Below, in pieces: positions 1 to 7,857 of a DNA stretch of 64,000 nt (position 1 is the first letter of the stretch; each line of letters begins with the position of its first letter). The notes beneath the pieces were generated by a model. That model did not search any database and was not told the origin of the DNA. It saw nothing but the letters and a program-made list of their open reading frames with translations. This DNA comes from Paraburkholderia adhaesiva (GTDB taxonomy: Bacteria > Pseudomonadota > Gammaproteobacteria > Burkholderiales > Burkholderiaceae): positions 1,026,001-1,090,000 of the forward strand of contig NZ_JAJEJQ010000001.1 in assembly GCF_021390575.1 (NCBI RefSeq). The letters are read 5' to 3'. A program made the translations under genes and the position numbers.

Positions 1-222
1 CAGGCGCTCGATGCGCAGCTTCAGCAGCAGACGGTCCTCATACATCAGCGATACATGGTTCAGGCCGTCCTGCTGGTTCGGCACGAGCGGAATCCAGTAG
101 AGGCCGTCTTCCGCGAACAGGTCGTGCCACGCGTCGAATTTTTTTTCGTCGAGGAGCCGCGCCTCGCGGTAGACGAAATCGATCAACGCCTCGCGCAGGG
201 CTAAATCGGGTGAGTGGATCAT
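1..222 (-). CDS. Aromatic-ring-hydroxylating dioxygenase, beta (small) subunit, partial
   Basis: Only the first 74 codons are present; the gene runs off the left edge of the window. The N-terminus (MIHSPDLALREALIDFVYRE) and the following stretch with LLDEKKFDAWHDLF and GLYWIPLVP are typical of the small subunit of Rieske non-haem iron oxygenases, a cone-shaped NTF2-like fold that supports the alpha trimer and is not itself catalytic. The ATG at 222 lies 17 nt after the stop of the alpha-subunit gene on the same strand, so it is the third gene of a reductase-alpha-beta operon. The substrate cannot be told from this fragment. Confidence 0.88.
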   Translation of the reverse strand, partial: MIHSPDLALREALIDFVYREARLLDEKKFDAWHDLFAEDGLYWIPLVPNQQDGLNHVSLMYEDRLLLKLRIERL

Positions 223-239
223 CGCGTTCGTCCTCGTCG

Positions 240-1559
240 TCATTTCGTGCCTTCCGGCGTCATGTAGCGCGCCCATGCGCGGAACTGGTTGCGCATCGAG
301 ATCTCGCTCGTGCCGTTTACCGTCAGATCTCGTTGGCCTTCTTCATCGGCGCGGTAGTCGCGGTGCAGGCTCACCCAGTCGTTGCCGCTCGCTTCGAGGC
401 CCTCCTGGATGCCGCGGTACGCGTGCAGGTCGTCGTGACCGACCACGGACATCGGCGAGTTGATCAGGCGCGAGTACGTGAGCGTGCGTTGCAGGAGCGC
501 GTCGGGCGCGCCCTTCAGGCGGAACGTCCACGATTCGATCAGCGTCTTGTCCGCCGCGATCGGGCGCACCACGCGGATCGCCTGGATCGCGCCCTTGATC
601 GTGAGGCTCGGGTAGTAGACCGTGTTGTGGCGCGCCGTGCCGAGCACCGACTTCGCCTTCTCCTCGCCCATTGCGTCGATGAGCTTTTGCTCGTATTCCG
701 GCTGCGCCGAATAGCTCGAATGAATCGAGAAGTTCACGCCCGTGTAGCTGTGTCCGTTTTCGAACACGCGCACGCCCATGCCGTCGAAGAAGGCGTAATC
801 GGAGACGAACGGCACGAACTGCTCGATCGCCATCGGCTTCGGTTCGTCCGCCGGCTTGCCTTCCCAGAGCTTCTTCGCCGTGCCCGCCGACGACTCGTGC
901 GCCACCATCGGATGCATCGTGTCGTTCAGGTTCTCGACGAACATCTTCCAGTTGCAGTCGTGCATATAGCGCAGACACCCGCCTGCAATTTCGAGTTCGC
1001 CTTCGGGCGAGCGGTCGGCCATGTTGTCGATCGACGAAAGCGAATCGCCGAAGTATTCCTCGAAGGTCGGGCCATCGTCGGAAAGACGCACAAACACGAA
1101 TCCGCGATACGTGGCTACGTTTTCGACTGCGTGCAGGCCCTTGCCCGAGGGGCATTCCTTCATTCGCGTGCCTTCGTAACCGTTCTTTTGCGGAATCGCG
1201 AGCAGTTTGCCGTCGGTTTTGAAAGTCCATGCATGATACGGACAGCGAAAGAATTTACCGGTATTACCCTCGCGCGCGCTCACGAGCTTTGCGCCCTTGT
1301 GCGCGCAGCGGTTCTTGAGCACGCGGATGCCGCCGTTGCTTTCGCGGACCATCACGAGCGGCTCGCCCGCGATATCGACGGTCACGTAGTCGCCGGCGTT
1401 CGGCACCTGGCTCGTGTGCCCCGCGTAGACCCACGTGCGGCGCCAGAGGCGCTCCATTTCCAGATCGAAGACTTCCTGGTCGAGATAGACGTCGCGATGA
1501 ACCTGATCCGGTTCGATCAGCGCGGCGAGGGCGGTGTCGTCGTCGCGGTAGCGGGGCAT
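240..1559 (-). CDS. Rieske 2Fe-2S aromatic ring-hydroxylating oxygenase, alpha subunit
   Basis: Catalytic subunit (439 aa) of a two- or three-component ring-hydroxylating oxygenase, which would add O2 to an aromatic substrate using electrons from the neighbouring reductase. The Rieske cluster ligands are visible as C85-x-H87 (CAHKGAKL) and C106-x2-H109 (CPYHAW). The mononuclear iron site is in NWKMFVENLNDTMHPMVAH, with H216 and H221 as ligands and D213 as the likely electron-bridging aspartate. The start was set at the ATG at 1559, preceded by an AGGAG ribosome site; the open frame continues upstream, but that part overlaps the reductase gene and is not protein-like. Gene order is reductase, alpha, beta. 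The substrate is unknown; family resemblance alone does not separate benzoate-, salicylate- or terephthalate-type enzymes. Confidence 0.93.
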   Translation of the reverse strand: MPRYRDDDTALAALIEPDQVHRDVYLDQEVFDLEMERLWRRTWVYAGHTSQVPNAGDYVTVDIAGEPLVMVRESNGGIRVLKNRCAHKGAKLVSAREGNTGKFFRCPYHAWTFKTDGKLLAIPQKNGYEGTRMKECPSGKGLHAVENVATYRGFVFVRLSDDGPTFEEYFGDSLSSIDNMADRSPEGELEIAGGCLRYMHDCNWKMFVENLNDTMHPMVAHESSAGTAKKLWEGKPADEPKPMAIEQFVPFVSDYAFFDGMGVRVFENGHSYTGVNFSIHSSYSAQPEYEQKLIDAMGEEKAKSVLGTARHNTVYYPSLTIKGAIQAIRVVRPIAADKTLIESWTFRLKGAPDALLQRTLTYSRLINSPMSVVGHDDLHAYRGIQEGLEASGNDWVSLHRDYRADEEGQRDLTVNGTSEISMRNQFRAWARYMTPEGTK

Positions 1560-1600
1560 ATGAGAGTCTCCTGGGCGTTGGATTTGTTGGGGCCGCGTGG

Positions 1601-2599
1601 TCAGGCGTCGAGTACGAGCCGCGAGCCGCACGCGCGCGACACGCAGATGTGCATGACCTTGCCTGCGCGTTTTTCGCTCTCGCTCAGGCAGTAGTCGCGA
1701 TGGTCGATCTCGCCTTCGATCACACCCACCTCGCACACGCCGCATTCGCCGCGCTTGCAGTCGTAAAGCGGATCGAGGCCGTGGTCGAGCATGGCGTCGA
1801 GGATCGTTTTCTTCGGCGCGACACTCAGCGTGACGCCGGACTGGCGCAGTTCGACTTCGAATGCAGTGTCGCCAGATTGCGGCGCGGCAGCGGCGAACAG
1901 TTCGGAGCGGATCGCCTCGCGCGGCCAGCCGCGTGCCGTGGCGAGCGCGATAGTCGCGTCGATGAGACCTTGCGGACCACAGACGTAGAGCGGTTGCGTC
2001 GGTGCCAGCGTGTCGAAGAGGCGCGCAAGATCGAAGCGATTCGTTTCGAGTGCTTCATCGTCGCCGTAGAGACGGAGCTTCTCTCCCGCGACGGCACGCA
2101 GTTCATCGACGAACGCCAGTTGCGAGATCGCGCGTCCCGTGTAATGCAGCGTGAACCGATGCTGGCGCGCGGCGAGGGCGGCGGCCATCGACGCGATCGG
2201 CGTGACGCCGATGCCACCTGCGATCAGCACGGCGTCGTCGCACGCGCCGAGCGCGAATGCGTTGGCGGGCGGCGTGATCCGCAGCGTGCTGCCTGCACGC
2301 ACGGCTTCATGCATCCATCGCGAACCGCCTGCGCCCGTGTCTTCGCGGCGCACTGCGATCAGGTAGTGATCGGGCGCATGCGACGCCGCAGCATCACCCG
2401 TGAAGTCGACGAGCGAATAGGCGCGCCAGTCGGCAACGCCCTCCGGATGCACCTGCACGCGGATATGTGCGCCCGCGGTGTAGCCCGGCAGCGCGCGGCC
2501 ATCGGTTGAGCGCAGGCGGAACGCGGTGACGTGCGGCGTAAGAGGCTGCACAGTCTCGACGACGACATCGAAGGCATCGGTGATGCTCGGGGCGCTCAT
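1601..2599 (-). CDS. PDR/VanB-type oxidoreductase (FMN/NAD plus C-terminal 2Fe-2S ferredoxin)
   Basis: Electron-transfer component (332 aa) for the oxygenase. Domain order is an N-terminal flavin-binding barrel (RAYSLVDF), an NAD(P)-binding domain (GGIGVTPIASM and YVCGPQGLID) and a C-terminal plant-type ferredoxin. Cluster cysteines C281, C286, C289 and C319 fit the C-x4-C-x2-C-x29-C pattern. This domain order is that of the phthalate dioxygenase reductase/vanillate demethylase reductase family rather than the N-terminal-ferredoxin type. It is the first gene of the minus-strand operon and its stop lies 41 nt before the alpha subunit start. Function as reductase of that oxygenase is inferred from context and family. 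Confidence 0.92.
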   Translation of the reverse strand: MSAPSITDAFDVVVETVQPLTPHVTAFRLRSTDGRALPGYTAGAHIRVQVHPEGVADWRAYSLVDFTGDAAASHAPDHYLIAVRREDTGAGGSRWMHEAVRAGSTLRITPPANAFALGACDDAVLIAGGIGVTPIASMAAALAARQHRFTLHYTGRAISQLAFVDELRAVAGEKLRLYGDDEALETNRFDLARLFDTLAPTQPLYVCGPQGLIDATIALATARGWPREAIRSELFAAAAPQSGDTAFEVELRQSGVTLSVAPKKTILDAMLDHGLDPLYDCKRGECGVCEVGVIEGEIDHRDYCLSESEKRAGKVMHICVSRACGSRLVLDA

Positions 2600-2949
2600 G
2601 TCGAGGCTCCTTCAAGGGCAACGGGTCGGCGAGAATTCATGAGGGCGTCTCCTGCCCGTCTGCTGCGGGCGATACTGCGTGGTCCAATCTTCGGGAATGG
2701 GGCGCTATGTACATAACCCCGCGTAAACCCTTTAGGTTGGAAAATATGAAATTTCATGGGTTTATTGGATAATGAAATTAATCGACTGTCAAGGCGGCGG
2801 CGGTTCACGCGGCGCACACGACGCAAACCCTGGGAAGACACGGATGAAGGCAGACGAAAGAAACGGCGGGAACGGTGGCGTGAGCCGCGCGTCCTGCTTG
2901 TGCAACCGGAACCACAAGGACCGCGCGCCACGCGGCGCAGGGAGGCGTC
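2600..2949. promoter_or_regulatory. Divergent intergenic region between oxygenase and thiolase-like operons, with palindromes
   Basis: This 350-bp gap separates two divergently read operons and contains no convincing gene. It has an AT-rich core (about 2700-2785) with two perfect palindromes, TATGTACATA (2706-2715) and ATGAAATTTCAT (2746-2757). Such dyads are typical operator shapes, and the AT-rich position suits a shared control region. No regulator gene is adjacent inside the window, and no clear -35/-10 pair could be assigned. The 3' end carries the GGAGG ribosome site of the gene starting at 2950. Confidence 0.4.
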
Positions 2950-4113
2950 ATGTCGGCTGATTTCGACGGCGCCGTGATTGCGGGCGGCGTCGAAGTGCCG
3001 TACCGCCGGCAGGCGCCCGAACTCACTACGGGCGATCTGCTCGCGCAGGCGTTCGACGCAGCGCTCGCGCAAACGGGTTTCTCTGCGCGCGACGTGGACG
3101 GGTTGGGCGTGGCGTCGTTCACGCTCGCGCCTGATCACGCGATCGACATGGCGTGGCGACTGGGCATCAGCCCGCGCTGGTGCATGGACGATTGCCACGG
3201 CGGCGCGAGCGGGATCAACATGCTGCAGCACGCGATCCGCGCGGTGCAGCACGGCGATGCTTCGGTGATCGTATTGCTCTCCGGTGACCGCTTCGAGGCA
3301 GCCGACTTCAAGCAACTCGTCGAGCACTACAACCTCACGACGCGCACGTATCTGCGTCCGCTGGAAAACGGCGGGCCGAACAGTTTGTTCGCCATGCTGA
3401 CGAATCGGCATGCGGAGCGGCACGGGCTCGACGCGCGCGACTACGGTGCGTTGTGCGTCGCGCAGCGCGAGTGGGCGTCGCTGAATCCGGGCGCGGTGTA
3501 CCGCTCGCCGCTGACCCTCGACGACTATCTCGCTGCCCCGCGTGTCGCGGACCCACTCGGCCGTTTCGACTGCGTGCCTGTGGTGTGCGGCGCGAACGCG
3601 GTGGTCGTGGCCCGCGCGGACCGGCTCCCACGCAGCGCGCGCACGGCGCCGCTACACGTACGAGCGCTGCAATGTTGCTACAACCCCGACCACCAGTCGG
3701 GCGACGGCCTGCGCACGGGACTCGCCACACTGGCGCCCGCGTTGTGGTCGCAGGCGCACATGGGCCCGGAGGATATGGACGTGGTCTCGGTCTACGACGA
3801 CTATCCCGTGATGACGCTGATCCAGCTCGCCGATCTGGGCTTCGCACCCGATGGCGACCTGCGCGCGCTGATCGGGCGCATCGCGTCGCGCGCGCTGGCG
3901 GTCAATACGTCGGGCGGGCAGCTTTCGGCGGGGCAGGCTGGGGCGGCGGGTGGCATGCACGGGCTCGTCGAGGCGATCGTGCAACTGCAGGGCGAGGCGG
4001 GCGCACGCCAGATCGACGATGCCCGGCGCGCACTCGTGAGCGGCTACGGCATGGTGCAGTACCGCTACGGCATGTGCGCGAATGCGGTGGTACTCGAAAG
4101 GCAATCAGCATGA
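2950..4113 (+). CDS. Thiolase-like (SCP2/lipid-transfer type) protein lacking thiolase catalytic residues
   Basis: 387 aa with the thiolase fold signature. The N-terminal motif that usually holds the nucleophilic cysteine (C-x-S-G) reads GGASG here, so the cysteine is absent. The C-terminal GHP histidine motif is replaced by GQA in NTSGGQLSAGQAGAAGG, and the second catalytic cysteine loop reads SGYGM. It is therefore unlikely to be a true thiolase; this group includes the DitF/Ltp2-like proteins. The GGAGG at 2941-2945 supports the ATG at 2950. The stop overlaps the start of a DUF35 gene (ATGA), and DUF35 proteins are known obligate partners of such thiolase-like enzymes. Role: CoA-thioester chemistry, possibly retro-aldol cleavage; this is inference. 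Confidence 0.85.
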   Translation: MSADFDGAVIAGGVEVPYRRQAPELTTGDLLAQAFDAALAQTGFSARDVDGLGVASFTLAPDHAIDMAWRLGISPRWCMDDCHGGASGINMLQHAIRAVQHGDASVIVLLSGDRFEAADFKQLVEHYNLTTRTYLRPLENGGPNSLFAMLTNRHAERHGLDARDYGALCVAQREWASLNPGAVYRSPLTLDDYLAAPRVADPLGRFDCVPVVCGANAVVVARADRLPRSARTAPLHVRALQCCYNPDHQSGDGLRTGLATLAPALWSQAHMGPEDMDVVSVYDDYPVMTLIQLADLGFAPDGDLRALIGRIASRALAVNTSGGQLSAGQAGAAGGMHGLVEAIVQLQGEAGARQIDDARRALVSGYGMVQYRYGMCANAVVLERQSA

Positions 4114-4421
4114 GCGAGACGACACTGACGATCTTCCGTTGCCGCGCTTGCGGCGAAGCGCTGTTTCCGGCGCGCTACCGCTGCCCGCGCTGCGGCGCGG
4201 CGGACTGGAAGGATGAAGCTGCGCCCTCGGGGGTGATCGAGGAAAGCACGGTGGTGCGTCATCGCGTCGGCGCACTGGGCGCTGGCGATATCCACCTCGC
4301 GAGCGTGCGTACCGAAGCGGGTGCAATCGTGATCGCGCGGCTCGACGTGCCCGGGCGTACCGGCGAGCCGGTGCTTCTCACGATCGACGACGCAAAGCGG
4401 GTGCTGGCGCGCCCGCGGTGA
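4110..4421 (+). CDS. DUF35 zinc-ribbon/OB-fold protein, partner of the thiolase-like protein
   Basis: 103 aa. The N-terminal rubredoxin-like zinc ribbon has two C-x2-C knuckles (C11-C14 in CRACG and C25-C28 in CPRCG) and is followed by a small OB-fold. The ATG overlaps the stop of the thiolase-like gene by 4 nt, so translation is probably coupled and the products likely form a complex. In characterised cases (archaeal thiolase/HMG-CoA synthase complexes, ChsH2-Ltp2 aldolase) the DUF35 protein stabilises the thiolase-fold partner and helps bind CoA. The longer open frame upstream in this phase overlaps the thiolase-like gene and is not used. Confidence 0.88.
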   Translation: MSETTLTIFRCRACGEALFPARYRCPRCGAADWKDEAAPSGVIEESTVVRHRVGALGAGDIHLASVRTEAGAIVIARLDVPGRTGEPVLLTIDDAKRVLARPR

Positions 4422-4457
4422 GCGGCGGCGCGCCACTATGCGAAAATTGACGTTCTG

Positions 4458-4481
4458 GGTCCGGCACCGGTATGCCGGACC
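4458..4481 (+). terminator. Stem-loop after the DUF35 gene, possible weak terminator
   Basis: A perfect 9-bp stem (GGTCCGGCA / TGCCGGACC) with a 6-nt loop lies 37 nt after the DUF35 stop codon. A run of six T follows at 4493-4498, but 11 nt after the stem, so it is not a textbook rho-independent terminator. It could limit read-through into the globin gene at 4515. Confidence 0.45.
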
Positions 4482-4514
4482 TGCTCACAAAGTTTTTTCG
4501 CATCGATTCTCCGT

Positions 4515-4925
4515 ATGACTGATCCAGCCGACGAAGCGCCGCAGCAACCCACGGCCTTTGAACTTGTCGGCGGCGAGGCGCGTGTGCGCGAACTCGTCGA
4601 CCGTTTCTACGACCTGATGGACCTCGAGCCCGAATTCAAGGAGCTTCGCGCGATGCATCCGCCCACACTGGACGGGTCGCGCGACAAGCTCTTCTGGTTC
4701 CTCTGTGGCTGGCTTGGCGGCCCGGACCACTACGTCGAGCGCTTTGGCCACCCGCGTCTGCGCGCGCGGCACATGCCGTACGCGATTGCGTCGCCGGACC
4801 GCGACCAATGGGTGCGCTGCATGGCGTGGGCGATGCAGGACGTTGGCCTGCCCGAGCCGCTGCGCGAGCGCCTCCTGCATTCGTTCTTCGATACGGCGGA
4901 CTGGATGCGTAATCGTCCGGGCTGA
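4515..4925 (+). CDS. Group II truncated haemoglobin
   Basis: Small haem protein (136 aa) of the 2-on-2 globin fold. F31-Y32 match the distal B9/B10 positions, H86 in RARHMPYAI is the proximal F8 histidine, and W99 (RDQW) is the TrpG8 typical of group II. Family members bind O2 and NO and are linked to NO or oxygen handling; the specific role here is unknown. It stands alone after a stem-loop and is read in the same direction as the genes on both sides. Confidence 0.93.
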   Translation: MTDPADEAPQQPTAFELVGGEARVRELVDRFYDLMDLEPEFKELRAMHPPTLDGSRDKLFWFLCGWLGGPDHYVERFGHPRLRARHMPYAIASPDRDQWVRCMAWAMQDVGLPEPLRERLLHSFFDTADWMRNRPG

Positions 4926-4947
4926 AGCCTTGCGATGGCGGGTTCGG

Positions 4948-4998
4948 TTGAGCCACGCTCAATGGATCGTCTGATCCTCGCTCAAACCCCATTTGAGC
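4948..4998. repeat. Two paired TTGAGC/GCTCAA inverted repeats
   Basis: Four copies of the same hexamer in alternating orientation occur within 51 bp: TTGAGC (4948), GCTCAA (4957), GCTCAA (4980) and TTGAGC (4993). They form two small dyads just after the globin gene and upstream of the AlaX gene. A further dyad (GGGCC aact GGCCC) lies at about 5006-5019. They may be transcription stops or a regulator site; no function can be assigned. Confidence 0.4.
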
Positions 4999-5127
4999 CT
5001 TACCTGGGCCAACTGGCCCGGCCGGCGGCCCGGTACAGTCCGGCAGCAAGGCGTCGCGGTTGATTTACGAAATAAGCCGTGCAACGCCGATAATGGCCGT
5101 TCGGCACGATGACGAGGAGACCGCTGT

Positions 5128-5862
5128 ATGAGCACCACCCGGGCGTTGTTTCGCGAGGATGCCTATCTGACGCACTGCGACGCTACGATCGTCGCGGTGG
5201 GCGAGGACGGCGTGCGCCTCGACCAGACCATTTTTTATCCGCTCGGCGGCGGTCAGGCGGGCGACACCGGCGCGTTGCTCCTCGCGGACGGCACGCGCAT
5301 CGAGATCGCCGACACGCGCAAGGCGAAGTTCGAAGGCGCCACACCCGATGACGCGCTGCACGTGCCCGCTGCGGGTCAGGAGGCGCTGATCGGACGCTTG
5401 CTCGCGGGCGAGCCGGTGCGCGCAGAAATCGACTGGGCGCGGCGTCACCGTCACATGCGGTTGCACACGGCGAGCCATCTGATGTGCGCGGTGCTTCCGT
5501 ATCCCGTCGACGGCTGCAGCATCACGGCCGACTACGCGCGCATCGATTTCGCGACGGTCGAGCCGATCGAGCGCGACATGGTCGAGTCGCGCCTCGCGGA
5601 GCTGGTGGCGGGAGCACACGCGGTCGAAACCGAATGGATCACCGACGAAGAAATGGCCGCGCGTCCCGAACTCGTTCGCACGATGAGCGTGAAGCCGCCG
5701 ATGGGCCTCGGTCGCGTGCGGCTCCTGCGCATCGAGAATGTGGATCTGCAGCCGTGCGGCGGCACGCACGTGCGCAATACGCGGGAAATCGGCGCGTTGC
5801 GCGTGGCGAAGCTGGAGAAGAAGAGCGCGCGCACGCGCCGTCTCGTGCTGGAGCTGGCATGA
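5128..5862 (+). CDS. Alanyl-tRNA editing protein, AlaX family
   Basis: Free-standing homologue (244 aa) of the editing domain of alanyl-tRNA synthetase; it hydrolyses mischarged Ser- or Gly-tRNA(Ala) in trans. The zinc ligands are visible as H113 and H117 in HTASH and C210/H214 in CGGTH, the full set for an active site. The N-terminal part resembles the glycine-rich AlaRS segment (FYPLGGGQAGDTG). The gene overlaps the next one by 4 nt (ATGA), so the two are probably translated together. Confidence 0.92.
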   Translation: MSTTRALFREDAYLTHCDATIVAVGEDGVRLDQTIFYPLGGGQAGDTGALLLADGTRIEIADTRKAKFEGATPDDALHVPAAGQEALIGRLLAGEPVRAEIDWARRHRHMRLHTASHLMCAVLPYPVDGCSITADYARIDFATVEPIERDMVESRLAELVAGAHAVETEWITDEEMAARPELVRTMSVKPPMGLGRVRLLRIENVDLQPCGGTHVRNTREIGALRVAKLEKKSARTRRLVLELA

Positions 5863-6449
5863 CCGCCTCCGTATCCGATCCGCGCGATGTGCTGGACTTC
5901 TGGTTCGGCGAGCCCGGCTCGCCCGAATATGGCAAGGCGCGCAAGATGTGGTTCCAGAAGGACGAGGCATTCGACGCGCTATTGCGCGAGCGTTTCGGCG
6001 CGCTGCTCGATTCGGCCTGCGCAGGCGAACTCGCCGCATGGGCCGAGACGCCCGAAGGGGCGCTCGCACTCGTGATCGTGCTGGATCAGTTTTCGCGCAA
6101 CTGCCATCGCGGCACGCCACGCGCATTTGCCGCCGACGAACACGCCCTTGCGATTGCGCGTCAACTCGTGGCGAGCGGCGCGGACCGCACGCTGCCGACG
6201 CCCCAGCATCGCGTCTTCGCGTACATGCCGTTCGAGCACGCGGAGTCGATGGATGTGCAGCGCGAATCGCTGCGTCTTTTCGGCGAACTCGTAACGGAGC
6301 CGGGGTGCGAGGACTACTACGACTACGCCGTGCGGCACGCCAAGGTCATCGAACGGTTCGGGCGCTTTCCGCATCGCAACGCCCAATTGGACCGCGCGTC
6401 GAGCGACGAAGAACTTGCGTTCCTGCGCGAGCCTGGTTCGTCGTTCTAG
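5859..6449 (+). CDS. DUF924 family protein
   Basis: 196-aa conserved protein with the family hallmarks DVLDFWFGE near the N-terminus, VLDQFSRN in the middle and YMPFEHAES further on. The family is an all-helical, TPR-like fold without an assigned reaction. It overlaps the AlaX stop codon by 4 nt and is the last gene of the plus-strand run; the next gene converges on it from the other strand with only a 32-nt gap. Confidence 0.9.
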   Translation: MTASVSDPRDVLDFWFGEPGSPEYGKARKMWFQKDEAFDALLRERFGALLDSACAGELAAWAETPEGALALVIVLDQFSRNCHRGTPRAFAADEHALAIARQLVASGADRTLPTPQHRVFAYMPFEHAESMDVQRESLRLFGELVTEPGCEDYYDYAVRHAKVIERFGRFPHRNAQLDRASSDEELAFLREPGSSF

Positions 6450-6481
6450 TTTCGCTCAGTTGGCTCGTGCAGTCGGCTCAC

Positions 6482-7228
6482 TCAACGCCCGCCGCTCACG
6501 TCAAGAATCGAGCCCGTCACATACGACGCGGCATCGCTCAATAACCACACGATCGCTTCGGCCACTTCGTCGGCGCTGCCAGGGCGCCCGAGTGGCGTCT
6601 GCACGCCGAGCACCGCGGCGCGCTCAGGGCGGCCGCCGCTCGCGTGAATTTCCGTATCGATGAGGCCGGGGCGGACGGCATTCACACGCACGCCCTGCGG
6701 GCCGAGTTCTTTTGCGAGCCCGATTGTCATCGTGTCGATAGCGCCTTTGGACGACGCGTAATCGACATACTCGCCCGGCGACCCGAGCCGCGCCGCCGCC
6801 GACGACACATTCACGATCGCGCCGCCGTCGCCGCCACGGTCCTTCGACATGCGCCGCGCCGCTTCGCGCGCGCACAGAAACGCGCCATAGACGTTCACTT
6901 CGAACATGTGCGCGAGGCGCTCGGCGCTCATGTCGGCGAGCGACATGGAGGGCGCGACGATGCCAGCGTTGTTGACTAGCGCGTCGATGCGCCCGTAGGC
7001 GTTTTCGAGCGAATCGAACATCGCGATCACATCGGCTTCGTTTGCAACGTCGCCGCGCAGCACGCGCGCGTGGCCGCCCGCGCGTCCGACCTCGGCCGCT
7101 GTCTCGTCGGCGGCGGGTTCGTTGTGCCGATAGTTGACGCCCACGGTCCAGCCGCGCGCGCCGAGAAGTCGCGCGGTTGCGCGGCCGATGCCGCGGCTCG
7201 CGCCGGTGATCAGGACAACCTTGCTCAT
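6482..7228 (-). CDS. SDR family NAD(P)-dependent oxidoreductase
   Basis: Classical short-chain dehydrogenase (248 aa) with the cofactor motif TGASRGIG (residues 8-15), NNAG (86-89), a catalytic serine in VNVSS (142-143), and Y157-x3-K161 (YASSK). It resembles the YgfF/FabG-like group of glucose-1-dehydrogenase-type proteins, and the substrate is unknown. The start was set at the ATG at 7228, where the protein begins MSKVVLITGA; the longer frame upstream reads into the gap before the LOG gene. It lies 44 nt downstream of the LOG-family gene and may share its transcript. Confidence 0.9.
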   Translation of the reverse strand: MSKVVLITGASRGIGRATARLLGARGWTVGVNYRHNEPAADETAAEVGRAGGHARVLRGDVANEADVIAMFDSLENAYGRIDALVNNAGIVAPSMSLADMSAERLAHMFEVNVYGAFLCAREAARRMSKDRGGDGGAIVNVSSAAARLGSPGEYVDYASSKGAIDTMTIGLAKELGPQGVRVNAVRPGLIDTEIHASGGRPERAAVLGVQTPLGRPGSADEVAEAIVWLLSDAASYVTGSILDVSGGR

Positions 7229-7272
7229 CGGAGTGCCCCCGTTGGATGCAGGTTCTGCTGCAAATTGGAAAA

Positions 7273-7857
7273 TCAGACGCTCTCGCGCATGTCGGCCCAC
7301 TTGTCCTGCGCGGGCGCGTGGTAGTGCGCGATCTTCGTAATCAGCGCCGCCGGATCACTGTCGATCTGGAGCAGGTCGAAATACTTTTGCTGCATGAAGC
7401 CCTCGCTCACCGTGTGCTTGAGCAGCGCGATGAGCGGATCGTAGAAGCCATCGATGTTGAGCACGCCGACCGGCTTGTGGTGATAGCCGAGCTGCGCCCA
7501 CGTGTAGACCTCGAACAGCTCTTCGAGCGTGCCCGCGCCGCCGGGCAGCGCGACGAACGCATCGGAGAGGTCGGCCATCATCTTCTTGCGGTGATGCATG
7601 TCGGGCACGACGTGCAGTTCCGAGAGCCCCTCGTGGCCCACTTCCTTGTTCACGAGCAGTTCGGGAATCACGCCGATCGCGCGGCCGCCTTCGGCCATCA
7701 CGGTATCGGCGATCACGCCCATCAGGCCAACCTTGCCGCCGCCGTAGACGAGCCCGAGGTTAGCCGCGACGAGCGCCTGGCCGAACGCCTTCGCGGCCGC
7801 ACTGTGGGCCGGATTGACTCCGAAAGACGAGCCACAATAAACACAGACTGCTTTCAT
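7273..7857 (-). CDS. LOG family protein (TIGR00730 Rossmann fold)
   Basis: 194-aa cytokinin riboside 5'-monophosphate phosphoribohydrolase-like protein. The nucleotide-binding loop is at 39-47 (GGGKVGLMG) and the diagnostic PGGAGTLEE is at 105-113, with the preceding R90/K91. Family members release free bases from nucleoside monophosphates; the biological role in non-plant-associated bacteria is unclear. Its start codon overlaps the stop of the TetR gene (ATGA), so the pair forms one transcription unit. Confidence 0.92.
   Translation of the reverse strand: MKAVCVYCGSSFGVNPAHSAAAKAFGQALVAANLGLVYGGGKVGLMGVIADTVMAEGGRAIGVIPELLVNKEVGHEGLSELHVVPDMHHRKKMMADLSDAFVALPGGAGTLEELFEVYTWAQLGYHHKPVGVLNIDGFYDPLIALLKHTVSEGFMQQKYFDLLQIDSDPAALITKIAHYHAPAQDKWADMRESV

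Noticed and set aside
1560..1745. N-terminal extension of the Rieske alpha subunit to position 1745
   Set aside because: It overlaps the reductase gene, has no similarity to the family, and a good AGGAG lies before ATG 1559.
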